Assembly (NCBI RefSeq): GCF_009664855.1
Contig: NZ_CP045928.1
Span: 1,263,049 to 1,327,048, forward strand
Length of the DNA: 64,000 bases
Direction: 5' to 3'
Origin: Flavobacterium sp. SLB02
Lineage (GTDB): Bacteria > Bacteroidota > Bacteroidia > Flavobacteriales > Flavobacteriaceae
The notes under the pieces were generated by a model. That model searched no databases. It had not been told where the DNA came from and worked only from the letters and a program-made list of their open reading frames with translations. A program made the position numbers and the translations under genes. This document shows, in pieces, positions 7,391 to 15,805 of the stretch (the first letter of the stretch is position 1; each line of letters begins with the position of its first letter).

Positions 7391-9673
7391 ATGAAAAAAC
7401 AATTAGCAGCAGTATTGTTTCTGGCAGCATCATTACAAATGAATGCCCAGCAGCAAAAAGATCAAAAAATGGATGCGTTTGTCAGCAGTTTGATGAACCG
7501 GATGACACTTGAAGAAAAAATAGGACAAATGAATCTGCCTAGTGAAGGAGATATCATAACAGGACTGGGAAGCAATACTAACATTGCAGCAAAGATTCGT
7601 AAAGGTCTTGTAGGAGGAATGTTCAATATTAAGGGCGTTGAGAAAATCAAAGAAATTCAGAAAATTGCTGTCGAAGAAAGCAGATTAAAAATTCCGTTGC
7701 TCTTTGGTATGGATGTCATTCATGGTTATGAAACTGTTTTTCCTATTCCTTTGGGCATAGCTTGTACCTGGGATATGAAAGCGATTGAAGAGTCGGCAAG
7801 AATCGCGGCCAAAGAAGCCAGTGCCGACGGTATCAGCTGGACATTCAGCCCTATGGTTGATATTGCCAGAGACCCCAGATGGGGACGGGTTTCTGAAGGA
7901 AGCGGTGAAGACCCTTATCTGGGTGGGCAGATTGCCAAAGCCATGATAAGAGGCTATCAGGGAAAGGATAATACATTTTCGGAAAAATTTAATATTCTGG
8001 CGTGTGTCAAACATTTTGCATTGTACGGAGCCGGAGAAGCCGGAAGAGATTACAATACTGCAGATATGAGTCATATTCGTATGTACAACGAATATTTTTA
8101 TCCGTATAATGCGGCAGTAGAACAAGGAGTAGCGAGTGTTATGGCTTCTTTTAATGTTGTAGATGCCGTTCCTGCCCATGCTAATAAATGGCTGCTGACC
8201 GATGTGCTTAGAAAAGAGTGGGGTTTTGAAGGATTTACAGTAGCAGATTATGGAGGAGTAGGTGAGATTGTCAATCATGGATTGGGTAATTTGAAAGAGT
8301 CTTCTGCCGCAGCGCTTAATGCAGGACTGGACATGGATATGGTTTCAGAAGGATTTCTAAATACATTGCCTGTTTCTATAAAAGAAGGTAAAGTCGATAT
8401 TGCAAAAATTGATCAGGCCTGCAGACGTGTTCTTGAAGCAAAATACAGACTGGGATTATTCAAAGACCCTTATAAATTTTGCGATACTAAAAGAGCGCAG
8501 AAAGAAATATATACCAATGATAACAGAACAATCGCCCGCAAAACAGCTGCTGAAAGTTTTGTACTGCTAAAAAATCAGGGAAATATTCTGCCTTTATCCA
8601 AAGCAAAAACAATTGCCGTAGTGGGACCTATGGGAGAGACAAAGTCAAATATGGTAGGTACATGGAGTGTGGCTGCGAAATTGGATAAACCGCTTACTCT
8701 GGTGGAAGGATTGCGTGAGGTTGCAGGCAGTAAAGCCAACATTATATATGCGAAGGGTTCCAATCTTTTAGATAACGAGAGAATGCAGAAAGATGCCACA
8801 ATGTTTGGCAGAGATATCCCTTGGGATCACAGATCCGAAGAAGAACTTATTAAAGAGGCACTTAATGCAGCTTCAAAAGCAGATGTGATAGTAGCAGCAA
8901 TGGGTGAATCTTCTGAAATGAGCGGAGAATCCAGCAGTCGTACAGATATTGGAATTCCGCCGGTGCAAAAAAGAGTTTTAGAAAAACTTTTAGCGACAGG
9001 AAAACCGGTAGTTCTGGTGTTATTTGCCGGAAGACCCATGACACTTGTCTGGGAGCAGGAAAATGTGCCTGCTATTTTGAATGTGTGGTTTGGTGGTAGT
9101 GAAGCGGCCCAAGCGATTGGTGATGTTGTTTTTGGAGACGTAAACCCTGGCGGAAAACTGGTGTCGACTTTCCCCAGAAGCGTGGCTCAAATTCCACTTT
9201 ATTATAATCATTTAAATACAGGAAGACCAGCATCTGACAAAGGCTTTGAGAAATTTAGAAGCAATTATATGGATGAAAAGAATGCACCGCTGTATCCATT
9301 TGGTTTTGGGTTAAGTTATACTACATTTCAGTATAGTCCTGTAAGGTTGAGCGCAACTGAAATGAGGGGTGACGAAACAGTAACAGCTTCAGTAAATATA
9401 AAAAATACAGGGTCGAAAGACGGTGCAGAAACAGTGCAGCTTTATGTACGTGATAATGTAGCGACTATCTCACGACCGGTAAAAGAACTTAAAGGTTTTG
9501 AAAAGATTTTTCTTAAAGCAGGAGAGTCAAAAACGGTAAAGTTTGTAATCACACAGGAGATGCTTAAATTCTATAACACTGCACTGGACTTTGTAAGTGA
9601 GCCCGGAGAGTTTCAAATCATGATAGGAAGCAGCAGTAATGATGTGCAGACCGCTTCGATTAATTTAAAATAA
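7391..9673 (+). CDS. bglX: GH3 beta-glucosidase, BglX-like
   Basis: This is a 760-residue glycoside hydrolase family 3 enzyme, close in length to E. coli BglX. The signal peptide (1-19, ending NAQ) points to the periplasm. The barrel domain has RMTLEEKIGQMN, the substrate-binding KHFALYGAGEAGRDYN stretch and the nucleophile Asp286 in TVADYGG. The second domain (about 390-620) contains a GESSEMSGESSSR loop where the acid/base Glu usually lies. A fibronectin-III-like domain closes the protein. It would release terminal beta-linked glucose from oligosaccharides or glycosides. It leads a three-gene operon (gaps of 12 and 32 bases) with a second GH3 enzyme and an acyltransferase. The exact linkage specificity cannot be read. 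Confidence 0.9.
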   Translation: MKKQLAAVLFLAASLQMNAQQQKDQKMDAFVSSLMNRMTLEEKIGQMNLPSEGDIITGLGSNTNIAAKIRKGLVGGMFNIKGVEKIKEIQKIAVEESRLKIPLLFGMDVIHGYETVFPIPLGIACTWDMKAIEESARIAAKEASADGISWTFSPMVDIARDPRWGRVSEGSGEDPYLGGQIAKAMIRGYQGKDNTFSEKFNILACVKHFALYGAGEAGRDYNTADMSHIRMYNEYFYPYNAAVEQGVASVMASFNVVDAVPAHANKWLLTDVLRKEWGFEGFTVADYGGVGEIVNHGLGNLKESSAAALNAGLDMDMVSEGFLNTLPVSIKEGKVDIAKIDQACRRVLEAKYRLGLFKDPYKFCDTKRAQKEIYTNDNRTIARKTAAESFVLLKNQGNILPLSKAKTIAVVGPMGETKSNMVGTWSVAAKLDKPLTLVEGLREVAGSKANIIYAKGSNLLDNERMQKDATMFGRDIPWDHRSEEELIKEALNAASKADVIVAAMGESSEMSGESSSRTDIGIPPVQKRVLEKLLATGKPVVLVLFAGRPMTLVWEQENVPAILNVWFGGSEAAQAIGDVVFGDVNPGGKLVSTFPRSVAQIPLYYNHLNTGRPASDKGFEKFRSNYMDEKNAPLYPFGFGLSYTTFQYSPVRLSATEMRGDETVTASVNIKNTGSKDGAETVQLYVRDNVATISRPVKELKGFEKIFLKAGESKTVKFVITQEMLKFYNTALDFVSEPGEFQIMIGSSSNDVQTASINLK

Positions 9674-9685
9674 AAAACTAAAAAT

Positions 9686-11896
9686 ATGCTATATAAATTA
9701 TTTACCGCTTTTATAATGCTGTGCGTGTGGAATGTCTCGGCACAGAAAAGTTTACCCGTTTATCTTGACGATTCAAAGCCTGTAGACCAGCGTATTGAAG
9801 ATGCACTTTCGAAAATGACATTAGAAGAAAAAATCGCAATGGTGCATGCACAGTCCAAATTTAGTTCACCGGGAGTACCTCGTTTGGGAATTCCTGAAAA
9901 CTGGATGACAGATGGTCCTCATGGGATTCGTCCTGAGGTAAAATGGGATGAATGGCAGCAGGCAGAATGGACGAATGATTCCTGTATTGCTTTTCCTGCT
10001 CTTACCGCATTATCTGCTACATGGAACAAGAAAATGTCACTTTTGTACGGAAAAAGTCTCGGAGAAGAAGCGCGTTACAGAAATAAAAATGTAATCCTGG
10101 GCCCCGGCATTAATATTTACCGCAGCCCGTTAAACGGACGAAATTTTGAGTATATGGGTGAGGATCCTTTTCTTGCCGGCCAAATGGTCGTGCCTTATAT
10201 CGAAGGAGTACAGTCAAATGGAGTAGCAGCTTGTGTGAAACATTTTGCATTAAACAATCAGGAGACCAATCGCCATGGGGTAAATGTAATTGTAGATGAT
10301 CGTGCGCTTTATGAAATTTATCTTCCCGCTTTTAAAGCAGCTGTTCAAAAAGGAAACGTCTGGGCCGTTATGGGATCTTATAATAAATATAAGGGATTGC
10401 AAGGTTGTCATAATAACTTTTTGCTGCAGGATATTCTTAGAAAAGAATGGTCTTTTGATGGGGCTGTAGTAGCAGACTGGGGCGGTGTTCACAATACAAA
10501 AGAGTCTATTTATAATGGTCTTGATATGGAATTTGGAACCTGGACTGATGGTCTTACATGGGGAGCAAGTAATGCTTATGACAATTATTATCTGGCAAAA
10601 CCTTATCTTGATTTAATAAAATCAGGCGAGGTAGGTACCAAGGAACTTGATGAAAAAATAAGAAACATTTTGCGTTTGATTTTCAGAACCAATATGGACA
10701 GAAACAGGCCGTGGGGATCTTTTGGTACACCCGAACACGCCGCCGCAGCACGAAGTATTGCAGAAGAAGGTATTGTACTTTTGAAAAACAAAGGTGCCCT
10801 ATTACCGCTGGATATTAAAAAATATAAAAAAATAGCCGTTATTGGAGAGAACGCTATAAAGATGATGACAGTAGGCGGGGGAAGTTCTTCTCTTAAAGCA
10901 AAATATGAAATTTCGCCTCTTCAGGGACTTCAGAAAAGAATTGGCTCTGAGGCTGAGATCATTTACGCCAGAGGCTATGTAGGAGATGCCAGCGGAAATT
11001 ATAACGGAGTAGTTTCCGGACAAAACCTTACAGAAAACCGTAGCGTTCAAGAACTTAAAAATGAAGCGCTGAAAATTGCAAAAGAAGCTGATGTTGTACT
11101 ATTTGTAGGAGGGCTTAACAAAAGTGATTTTCAGGATAGTGAGGGTAATGATCGTAAAGAATTGGAACTCCCATACGGGCAGAATGAGCTTATAAATGCG
11201 CTGGCAAAAGTCAATAGTAATTTAATTTATATTAATATTTCAGGTAATGCTGTTGCTATGCCGTGGGAGAAAGAAGTTCCGGCTATTGTACAGGGATGGT
11301 TTCTGGGATCTGAATCAGGTACCGCTCTGGCAGCAGTATTACTGGGTGATGTAAATCCATCGGGAAAACTAACTTTTACTTTTCCTGTTACGTTAAAAGA
11401 TAATGCAGCCCACGCTTTTAACTCTTTTCCGGGTGGAGACGAGGTTACTTATAAAGAAAGCATTTTTGTGGGCTACAGATGGCACGAGAAAGAAAAAATA
11501 AAACCGCTTTTCCCTTTCGGCTACGGGCTTAGTTATACTTCATTTCAATACAGTGATATAAAAGCAGACAAAACAATTATTAATCAGGATGATACAATTT
11601 CATTCTCCGTAAAGGTAAAAAACACCGGTAAACGTGATGGGGCAGAGATCGTTCAGTTATATATTACTGATGTGAAATCTTCTCTTCCAAGACCTGTAAA
11701 AGAACTTAAAGGTTTTGATAAAGTTTCTCTAAAAGCCGGTGAAGAAAAAACGGTGACTTTCACAATCGAGAAAGATGCTTTGAGTTTTTTCAATGATAAA
11801 GAGCATCAATGGGTGGCAGAACCCGGCGAATTTCAGGCTTTAATAGGAGCTTCATCAGCAGATATCAGAGCCAAAATTAATTTCCGTCTAAAATAA
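9686..11896 (+). CDS. GH3 beta-glycosidase (second paralogue)
   Basis: This 736-residue GH3 enzyme has a signal peptide (1-19, ending VSAQ). The barrel domain carries KMTLEEKIAMVHAQSKF, the KHFALNNQETNRHGVN sugar-binding stretch and the nucleophile Asp264 in AVVADWGGVHNT. The middle domain and a C-terminal fibronectin-III-like domain (ending near GEFQALIGASS) are complete. It resembles secreted GH3 beta-glucosidases more than BglX, so the two neighbours probably differ in chain length or linkage preference. It starts 12 bases after the first GH3 gene, and its product is likely periplasmic. No SusC/SusD pair accompanies the genes, so this is not a classical polysaccharide utilisation locus. 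Confidence 0.88.
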   Translation: MLYKLFTAFIMLCVWNVSAQKSLPVYLDDSKPVDQRIEDALSKMTLEEKIAMVHAQSKFSSPGVPRLGIPENWMTDGPHGIRPEVKWDEWQQAEWTNDSCIAFPALTALSATWNKKMSLLYGKSLGEEARYRNKNVILGPGINIYRSPLNGRNFEYMGEDPFLAGQMVVPYIEGVQSNGVAACVKHFALNNQETNRHGVNVIVDDRALYEIYLPAFKAAVQKGNVWAVMGSYNKYKGLQGCHNNFLLQDILRKEWSFDGAVVADWGGVHNTKESIYNGLDMEFGTWTDGLTWGASNAYDNYYLAKPYLDLIKSGEVGTKELDEKIRNILRLIFRTNMDRNRPWGSFGTPEHAAAARSIAEEGIVLLKNKGALLPLDIKKYKKIAVIGENAIKMMTVGGGSSSLKAKYEISPLQGLQKRIGSEAEIIYARGYVGDASGNYNGVVSGQNLTENRSVQELKNEALKIAKEADVVLFVGGLNKSDFQDSEGNDRKELELPYGQNELINALAKVNSNLIYINISGNAVAMPWEKEVPAIVQGWFLGSESGTALAAVLLGDVNPSGKLTFTFPVTLKDNAAHAFNSFPGGDEVTYKESIFVGYRWHEKEKIKPLFPFGYGLSYTSFQYSDIKADKTIINQDDTISFSVKVKNTGKRDGAEIVQLYITDVKSSLPRPVKELKGFDKVSLKAGEEKTVTFTIEKDALSFFNDKEHQWVAEPGEFQALIGASSADIRAKINFRLK

Positions 11897-11928
11897 TTCA
11901 ATTACTATTAATCAAAAACACAATATAA

Positions 11929-13065
11929 ATGGAAATTATTTCTTCGCAAGGAAAAGGAACCGTTTTCAAGGATTCTAAAAAACATTATGAAATTCTTGAC
12001 GGGCTTCGCGGTGTTGCTGCTATTCTGGTGGTTGCCTTTCATATTCTTGAAGTTTTCTCAGGAGGTGATCATACCCAACAGCTTATCAATCATGGCTATC
12101 TGGCAGTTGATTTTTTCTTTCTTCTCTCAGGTTTTGTAATCGCTCACGCATATGATGACAGATGGAATACAATGTCTATAAGTGGATTTTTCAAAAGAAG
12201 ACTAATACGGCTGCATCCTATGATTATTGTAGGTATGACACTCGGGGCAGTTTGTTTTTATTATGCCGCCTCTTCCATGTTCCCCGCAATAGAAGGAACC
12301 TCTTTTTTGAAACTTATTCTGGTAATGGTACTGGGCTGGTTTCTAATACCTGTACCAGGAGCCTTGGATATTAGGGGATGGAGTGAAATGTATCCTTTAA
12401 ATGGGCCTGCTTGGTCTTTGTTTTTTGAATATATTGCCAATATTTTCTACGCATTAATACTTCGCAAGGTTTCCAATACAATAATGTGGATCCTGGTTTT
12501 GGTTTCAGCATTTGCACTCATACAGTTAGCCGTTTTTAGTCCGCACGGAGATATTATAGGAGGGTGGTCACTGGAACCTGAACAGCTGCGTATCGGATTT
12601 ACCAGATTAGCTTTTCCTTTTTTGGCGGGTATATTGCTTCGCAGATTATTTAAATCAGGAAACATTAAAAATGCATTTTTATGGAGCAGTCTTCTTATTG
12701 TTGCAATCATGTCATTCCCAAGAGTAGGAGGTTCTGATTATTTATGGTGGAACGGAATTTATGATTCGCTTACTATTATACTATTATTCCCTTTAGTGGT
12801 TTATATAGGAGCCAGCGGAAGTATTAAAAGTGCTGTTTCAAAACGTCTGTGCAGTTTTTTGGGTGATATATCCTACCCGATCTATATTACACACTTTCCA
12901 ATTTTATACATCTATTATGCCTGGGTATCCAATAACAATATCCAACTCGAAGATTCACTAGGAGTTGCATTGCTTGTTTTAATTCTCTGCATTGTAATTT
13001 CTTATATTTTTCTAAAATTATATGATATTCCGGTCAGGAAATGGCTCTCAAAGAAATATCAATAA
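11929..13065 (+). CDS. Acyltransferase family 3 membrane protein (OafA/YrhL-like)
   Basis: This 378-residue protein has about ten hydrophobic segments and the acyltransferase-3 signature DGLRGVAAILVVAFHI near residue 25, including the conserved His. These inner-membrane enzymes move acetyl or other acyl groups onto sugars or cell-surface glycans. It has no fused SGNH domain. It follows the second GH3 gene by 32 bases and is closed by a strong terminator at 13089, so it is the last gene of that operon. Co-expression with the GH3 enzymes suggests a carbohydrate acceptor, but the acceptor is not known. Confidence 0.85.
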   Translation: MEIISSQGKGTVFKDSKKHYEILDGLRGVAAILVVAFHILEVFSGGDHTQQLINHGYLAVDFFFLLSGFVIAHAYDDRWNTMSISGFFKRRLIRLHPMIIVGMTLGAVCFYYAASSMFPAIEGTSFLKLILVMVLGWFLIPVPGALDIRGWSEMYPLNGPAWSLFFEYIANIFYALILRKVSNTIMWILVLVSAFALIQLAVFSPHGDIIGGWSLEPEQLRIGFTRLAFPFLAGILLRRLFKSGNIKNAFLWSSLLIVAIMSFPRVGGSDYLWWNGIYDSLTIILLFPLVVYIGASGSIKSAVSKRLCSFLGDISYPIYITHFPILYIYYAWVSNNNIQLEDSLGVALLVLILCIVISYIFLKLYDIPVRKWLSKKYQ

Positions 13066-13088
13066 TATTTAAAATTCTCAATAATAGT

Positions 13089-13120
13089 AATAAGCTGCCT
13101 TTAGGGCGGCTTATTTTTTG
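13089..13120 (+). terminator. Rho-independent terminator of the GH3 operon
   Basis: AATAAGCTGCC (13089-13099) pairs with GGCGGCTTATT (13105-13115) through one G-T pair, with loop TTTAG and a following T-run. It separates the GH3-acyltransferase operon from the MFS gene. Confidence 0.88.
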
Positions 13121-13141
13121 TTTAAAAATAATTTGCATTAT

Positions 13142-13169
13142 TTTGCAAATTTGCATAAATTTGCAAAAT
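13142..13169 (+). promoter_or_regulatory. TTTGCA-rich operator/promoter element, copy 2
   Basis: This is nearly identical to the element at 5367-5393 and likewise carries a TAAATTTG -7-like core (13156-13163). It lies about 20 bases upstream of the MFS start codon. Sharing it suggests that the TPR regulator gene and the transporter respond to the same DNA-binding protein, for example the DeoR-type repressor at 14885 (inference). Confidence 0.62.
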
Positions 13170-13189
13170 AAAAAATAAGATTATATAGT

Positions 13190-14362
13190 ATGACTTTAAA
13201 AGTTAATAAAGCAGTTTGGGCAATTAGAAGTATTTTTTTTGTTTGCGGTCTGGCGTTATCGAGTTGGGCTCCTATGGTTCCTTTTGCAAAAGCACGATTA
13301 CATTTAGATGATGCTTCACTCGGAATGCTGCTGCTTCTTTTAGGAACCGGAGCAATTATTATGATGCCTATCAGCGGTTATCTCAGTCAAAAATTTGGAA
13401 ACAGAATTATTATCACCATTTCTGCTGTGCTTATTGCTTTTACGCTTCCTCTTTTGGCTTTTTTTGATGGAATTGTATTTATGAGTCTGTCTCTTTTGCT
13501 CTTTGGTGCGGGTATAGGAACGATAGATGTTGCAATGAATGCTTTTGGTATTCATCTTCAGAACCTCTATGGCAGACCTATTATGTCATCATTGCATGGT
13601 CTTTTTAGTGTTGGCGGGCTTTTTGGTTCAATGGGGTTAGGAATTTTAATGAAAATTGGGTTGTCACCTTTGGTTGCGGCCATTTGTATTTCGCTGTTGG
13701 TTATTGTAACACTCTCTCTTCAATACAATAATTTATTTAGCGCTTCTGAGGAGTTTGAAAATATACCTGCTAACGATAGCGAATCTTCAGCATGGAGTTG
13801 GTCGTGGCTCAATAGGAGCGTTCTCTTTTTAGGATTTTTATGTTTTATTGTCTTTATGGTCGAAGGAGCTATGCTGGATTGGAGTGCTCTTTTTTTGCAT
13901 GAAAATAAAGGACTTGATGAAAGTCTGGCCGGAGTAGGTTATGCTGTTTTTTCTATTGCAATGGCGGGTATGCGATTGTTTGGTGACGGAATTGTGGAAA
14001 AATACAATGCATCAATAGTAGTTTTGGCAGGAGCAATTTTAGCATCCGCGGGGCTTTTACTCGGGATTTTCTCGCCGCTGGTGTCCATTTCTTTACTGGG
14101 CTTTTTTCTTTTAGGCTGCGGGGCAGCTAATATTGTTCCTGTTTTTTTTAATGAAGCAGGAAAACTTAAAAATGTTAGCACAGCAGCAGCTGTAGCAGTT
14201 ATAACTACAATGGGATATTCGGGACAACTCTTAGGGCCTGCAGGAATTGGATTCATAGCTCATGCATCATCGCTTTCAAAGGCATTGACTGTATGTGCAT
14301 TTCTGATTTTTTTGGCGGCGCCTTTGTATTTGATGAATTTCTCTTCCGGAAAAAAATTATAA
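13190..14362 (+). CDS. MFS transporter (YbjJ-like)
   Basis: This 390-residue protein has about 12 hydrophobic segments and MFS features such as the loop GYLSQKFGNR between segments 2 and 3. The N-terminus AIRSIFFVCGLALSSWAPMV resembles the YbjJ-like branch of the family. It would move a small solute, probably a sugar or sugar derivative given the GH3 genes upstream and the DeoR-type repressor downstream, across the inner membrane. It has its own promoter with the shared TTTGCA-rich element and is followed after 28 bases by a VOC-family gene. The substrate cannot be identified from sequence. Confidence 0.82.
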   Translation: MTLKVNKAVWAIRSIFFVCGLALSSWAPMVPFAKARLHLDDASLGMLLLLLGTGAIIMMPISGYLSQKFGNRIIITISAVLIAFTLPLLAFFDGIVFMSLSLLLFGAGIGTIDVAMNAFGIHLQNLYGRPIMSSLHGLFSVGGLFGSMGLGILMKIGLSPLVAAICISLLVIVTLSLQYNNLFSASEEFENIPANDSESSAWSWSWLNRSVLFLGFLCFIVFMVEGAMLDWSALFLHENKGLDESLAGVGYAVFSIAMAGMRLFGDGIVEKYNASIVVLAGAILASAGLLLGIFSPLVSISLLGFFLLGCGAANIVPVFFNEAGKLKNVSTAAAVAVITTMGYSGQLLGPAGIGFIAHASSLSKALTVCAFLIFLAAPLYLMNFSSGKKL

Positions 14363-14390
14363 AGGGTTTAAAATTTTAAAACAAAACAAA

Positions 14391-14813
14391 ATGAAAATAG
14401 GACATATAGCATTCTGGACAGCTGATCTGGAAAAAATGAAAGATTTCTACATAAAGTATTTTGGAGCAGTTTCAAATGATAAGTATAGAAATCCAAAAAC
14501 GGGACTCCAAACTTATTTTTTAAGTTTTAAAAGCGGAGCCCAAATTGAAATTATGAACAGACCCGATGTTATTTTAGAGACCCAAAATTATTTGGAGCGC
14601 CGTCAGGGATTTGCCCATTTTGCTTTTGAAATGGAAAACAGTGAAGAAGTTGATAAAATGACAGAACTGCTGCGCCAAAACGGATATATGGTTCAAGGAG
14701 AACCTCGTATGACAGGAGACGGTTATTATGAAAGTGTAATATTGGATCCGGAGTATAATATCCTAGAGCTTGTCTATAATGCTTCAGAAAGTAAGAATTG
14801 TGCTTTTATCTGA
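14391..14813 (+). CDS. VOC-family (glyoxalase-like) protein
   Basis: This 140-residue single-module protein has the beta-alpha-beta-beta-beta pattern repeated twice. The expected metal-ligand positions are present: His in KIGHIAFW, Glu in QIEIMN, His in GFAHFAF and Glu in NILELVY. VOC proteins include glyoxalase I, dioxygenases and fosfomycin-resistance enzymes, and the length here suits a glyoxalase-type dimer. It lies 28 bases downstream of the MFS gene and is probably co-transcribed with it. It may process a reactive sugar-derived compound, but this is only inferred from the neighbourhood. Confidence 0.82.
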   Translation: MKIGHIAFWTADLEKMKDFYIKYFGAVSNDKYRNPKTGLQTYFLSFKSGAQIEIMNRPDVILETQNYLERRQGFAHFAFEMENSEEVDKMTELLRQNGYMVQGEPRMTGDGYYESVILDPEYNILELVYNASESKNCAFI

Positions 14814-14839
14814 ATTTAATTTGGTTTTCTGATACGATG

Positions 14840-14860
14840 CTGCAGATCTTTGGTCTGCAG
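14840..14860. terminator. Possible bidirectional terminator hairpin
   Basis: CTGCAGATC (14840-14848) pairs with GGTCTGCAG (14852-14860) between the convergent VOC and DeoR genes. The following T-runs are short on both sides. Confidence 0.45.
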
Positions 14861-14884
14861 TAAAATTTTACGGTTGTAAATAGA

Positions 14885-15658
14885 TTATACAATTTTAAGA
14901 CCGCTGTTTCTGTAAGAGTCTAACTGAGGATCTGTACTGGGAAGTTCTGTAATTAATACTGCTATCTCTTGTATTGGACAAATTCTGAAAGTCTCCGATG
15001 TATTGAGTTTTTCTTCCACGGCAAGTGCCAGAGTTTTTCTTGAAAATTTATGCATAGCAGTTTTAACATCCGCATCACCAGCAAAAGAAGCAGTTACACC
15101 AAATGTACTGTCAATACCACAGGTTCCCAGAAAATAGCTGTCTGCCACATAGTTGCTGATTTCATCGCAGGCTTTTACTCCTTCGGTAGTTTGAGTCTGA
15201 GTGTTGTATGACCCTCCCAGAAGTATCAATTTTATATTTTTATGGTTTTCTAAAACAGGTATGAGCGCCGTATTATTGGTTACAATAGTAAGTCTGGATT
15301 TAATTGGGAGTTTTGCGGCGATGCTGCAGTTGGTAGTGCCTCCGTCCATAAATATTGTCTGGTCATCCTCAATAAACTGCTGCGCTTTTAAAGCAATAAC
15401 TTCTTTTTTACCTGTTAAGTAAGCGGCTCTGTCAACAAAACTCAAAGGGTTTTTAATTACCGGTATAGCGCCTCCGCGAACCTTTGAAAGCAATCCGTTA
15501 TTGTGCAGAGCTTCGATGTCCCTGCGAATCGTATCTTCAGAGACTTCCAATAATACTGCGGTAGTATCAAATTGAACCCTGCCATCTTTCAAGAGTATTT
15601 CCAGAATCTTTGCAAAACGTTCCTCTTTCAGCATAAATGATAATATATATGGCTGCAA
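14885..15658 (-). CDS. DeoR/GlpR-family transcriptional repressor
   Basis: The protein has 257 residues. The N-terminal helix-turn-helix includes ERFAKILEILLKDGRV and EVSEDTIRRDIEALHNNG, the hallmark DeoR pattern ending in the KVRGGAI loop. The C-terminal half has the sugar-phosphate sensor fold with DGGTTNCSIAAKL and later LGGSYN. DeoR regulators normally repress sugar or nucleoside genes until a phosphorylated intermediate binds. It converges on the MFS-VOC pair and is the only classical sugar repressor near the GH3 locus, so it is the best candidate to bind the TTTGCA-rich elements at 5367 and 13142. That link is inference. Confidence 0.9.
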   Translation of the reverse strand: MQPYILSFMLKEERFAKILEILLKDGRVQFDTTAVLLEVSEDTIRRDIEALHNNGLLSKVRGGAIPVIKNPLSFVDRAAYLTGKKEVIALKAQQFIEDDQTIFMDGGTTNCSIAAKLPIKSRLTIVTNNTALIPVLENHKNIKLILLGGSYNTQTQTTEGVKACDEISNYVADSYFLGTCGIDSTFGVTASFAGDADVKTAMHKFSRKTLALAVEEKLNTSETFRICPIQEIAVLITELPSTDPQLDSYRNSGLKIV

Positions 15659-15805
15659 AGATACATTTTTTACCTAAAGATATATTGTTAAGAAAGCACT
15701 GTAATAAGATCAAATTTTAAATATAGATCAACCAAGACGCGCCCAGGTTGAAATTTATAATTGGATTACTGAGAATAATAAAGAATTACTTTTTTTTTCT
15801 AATAA

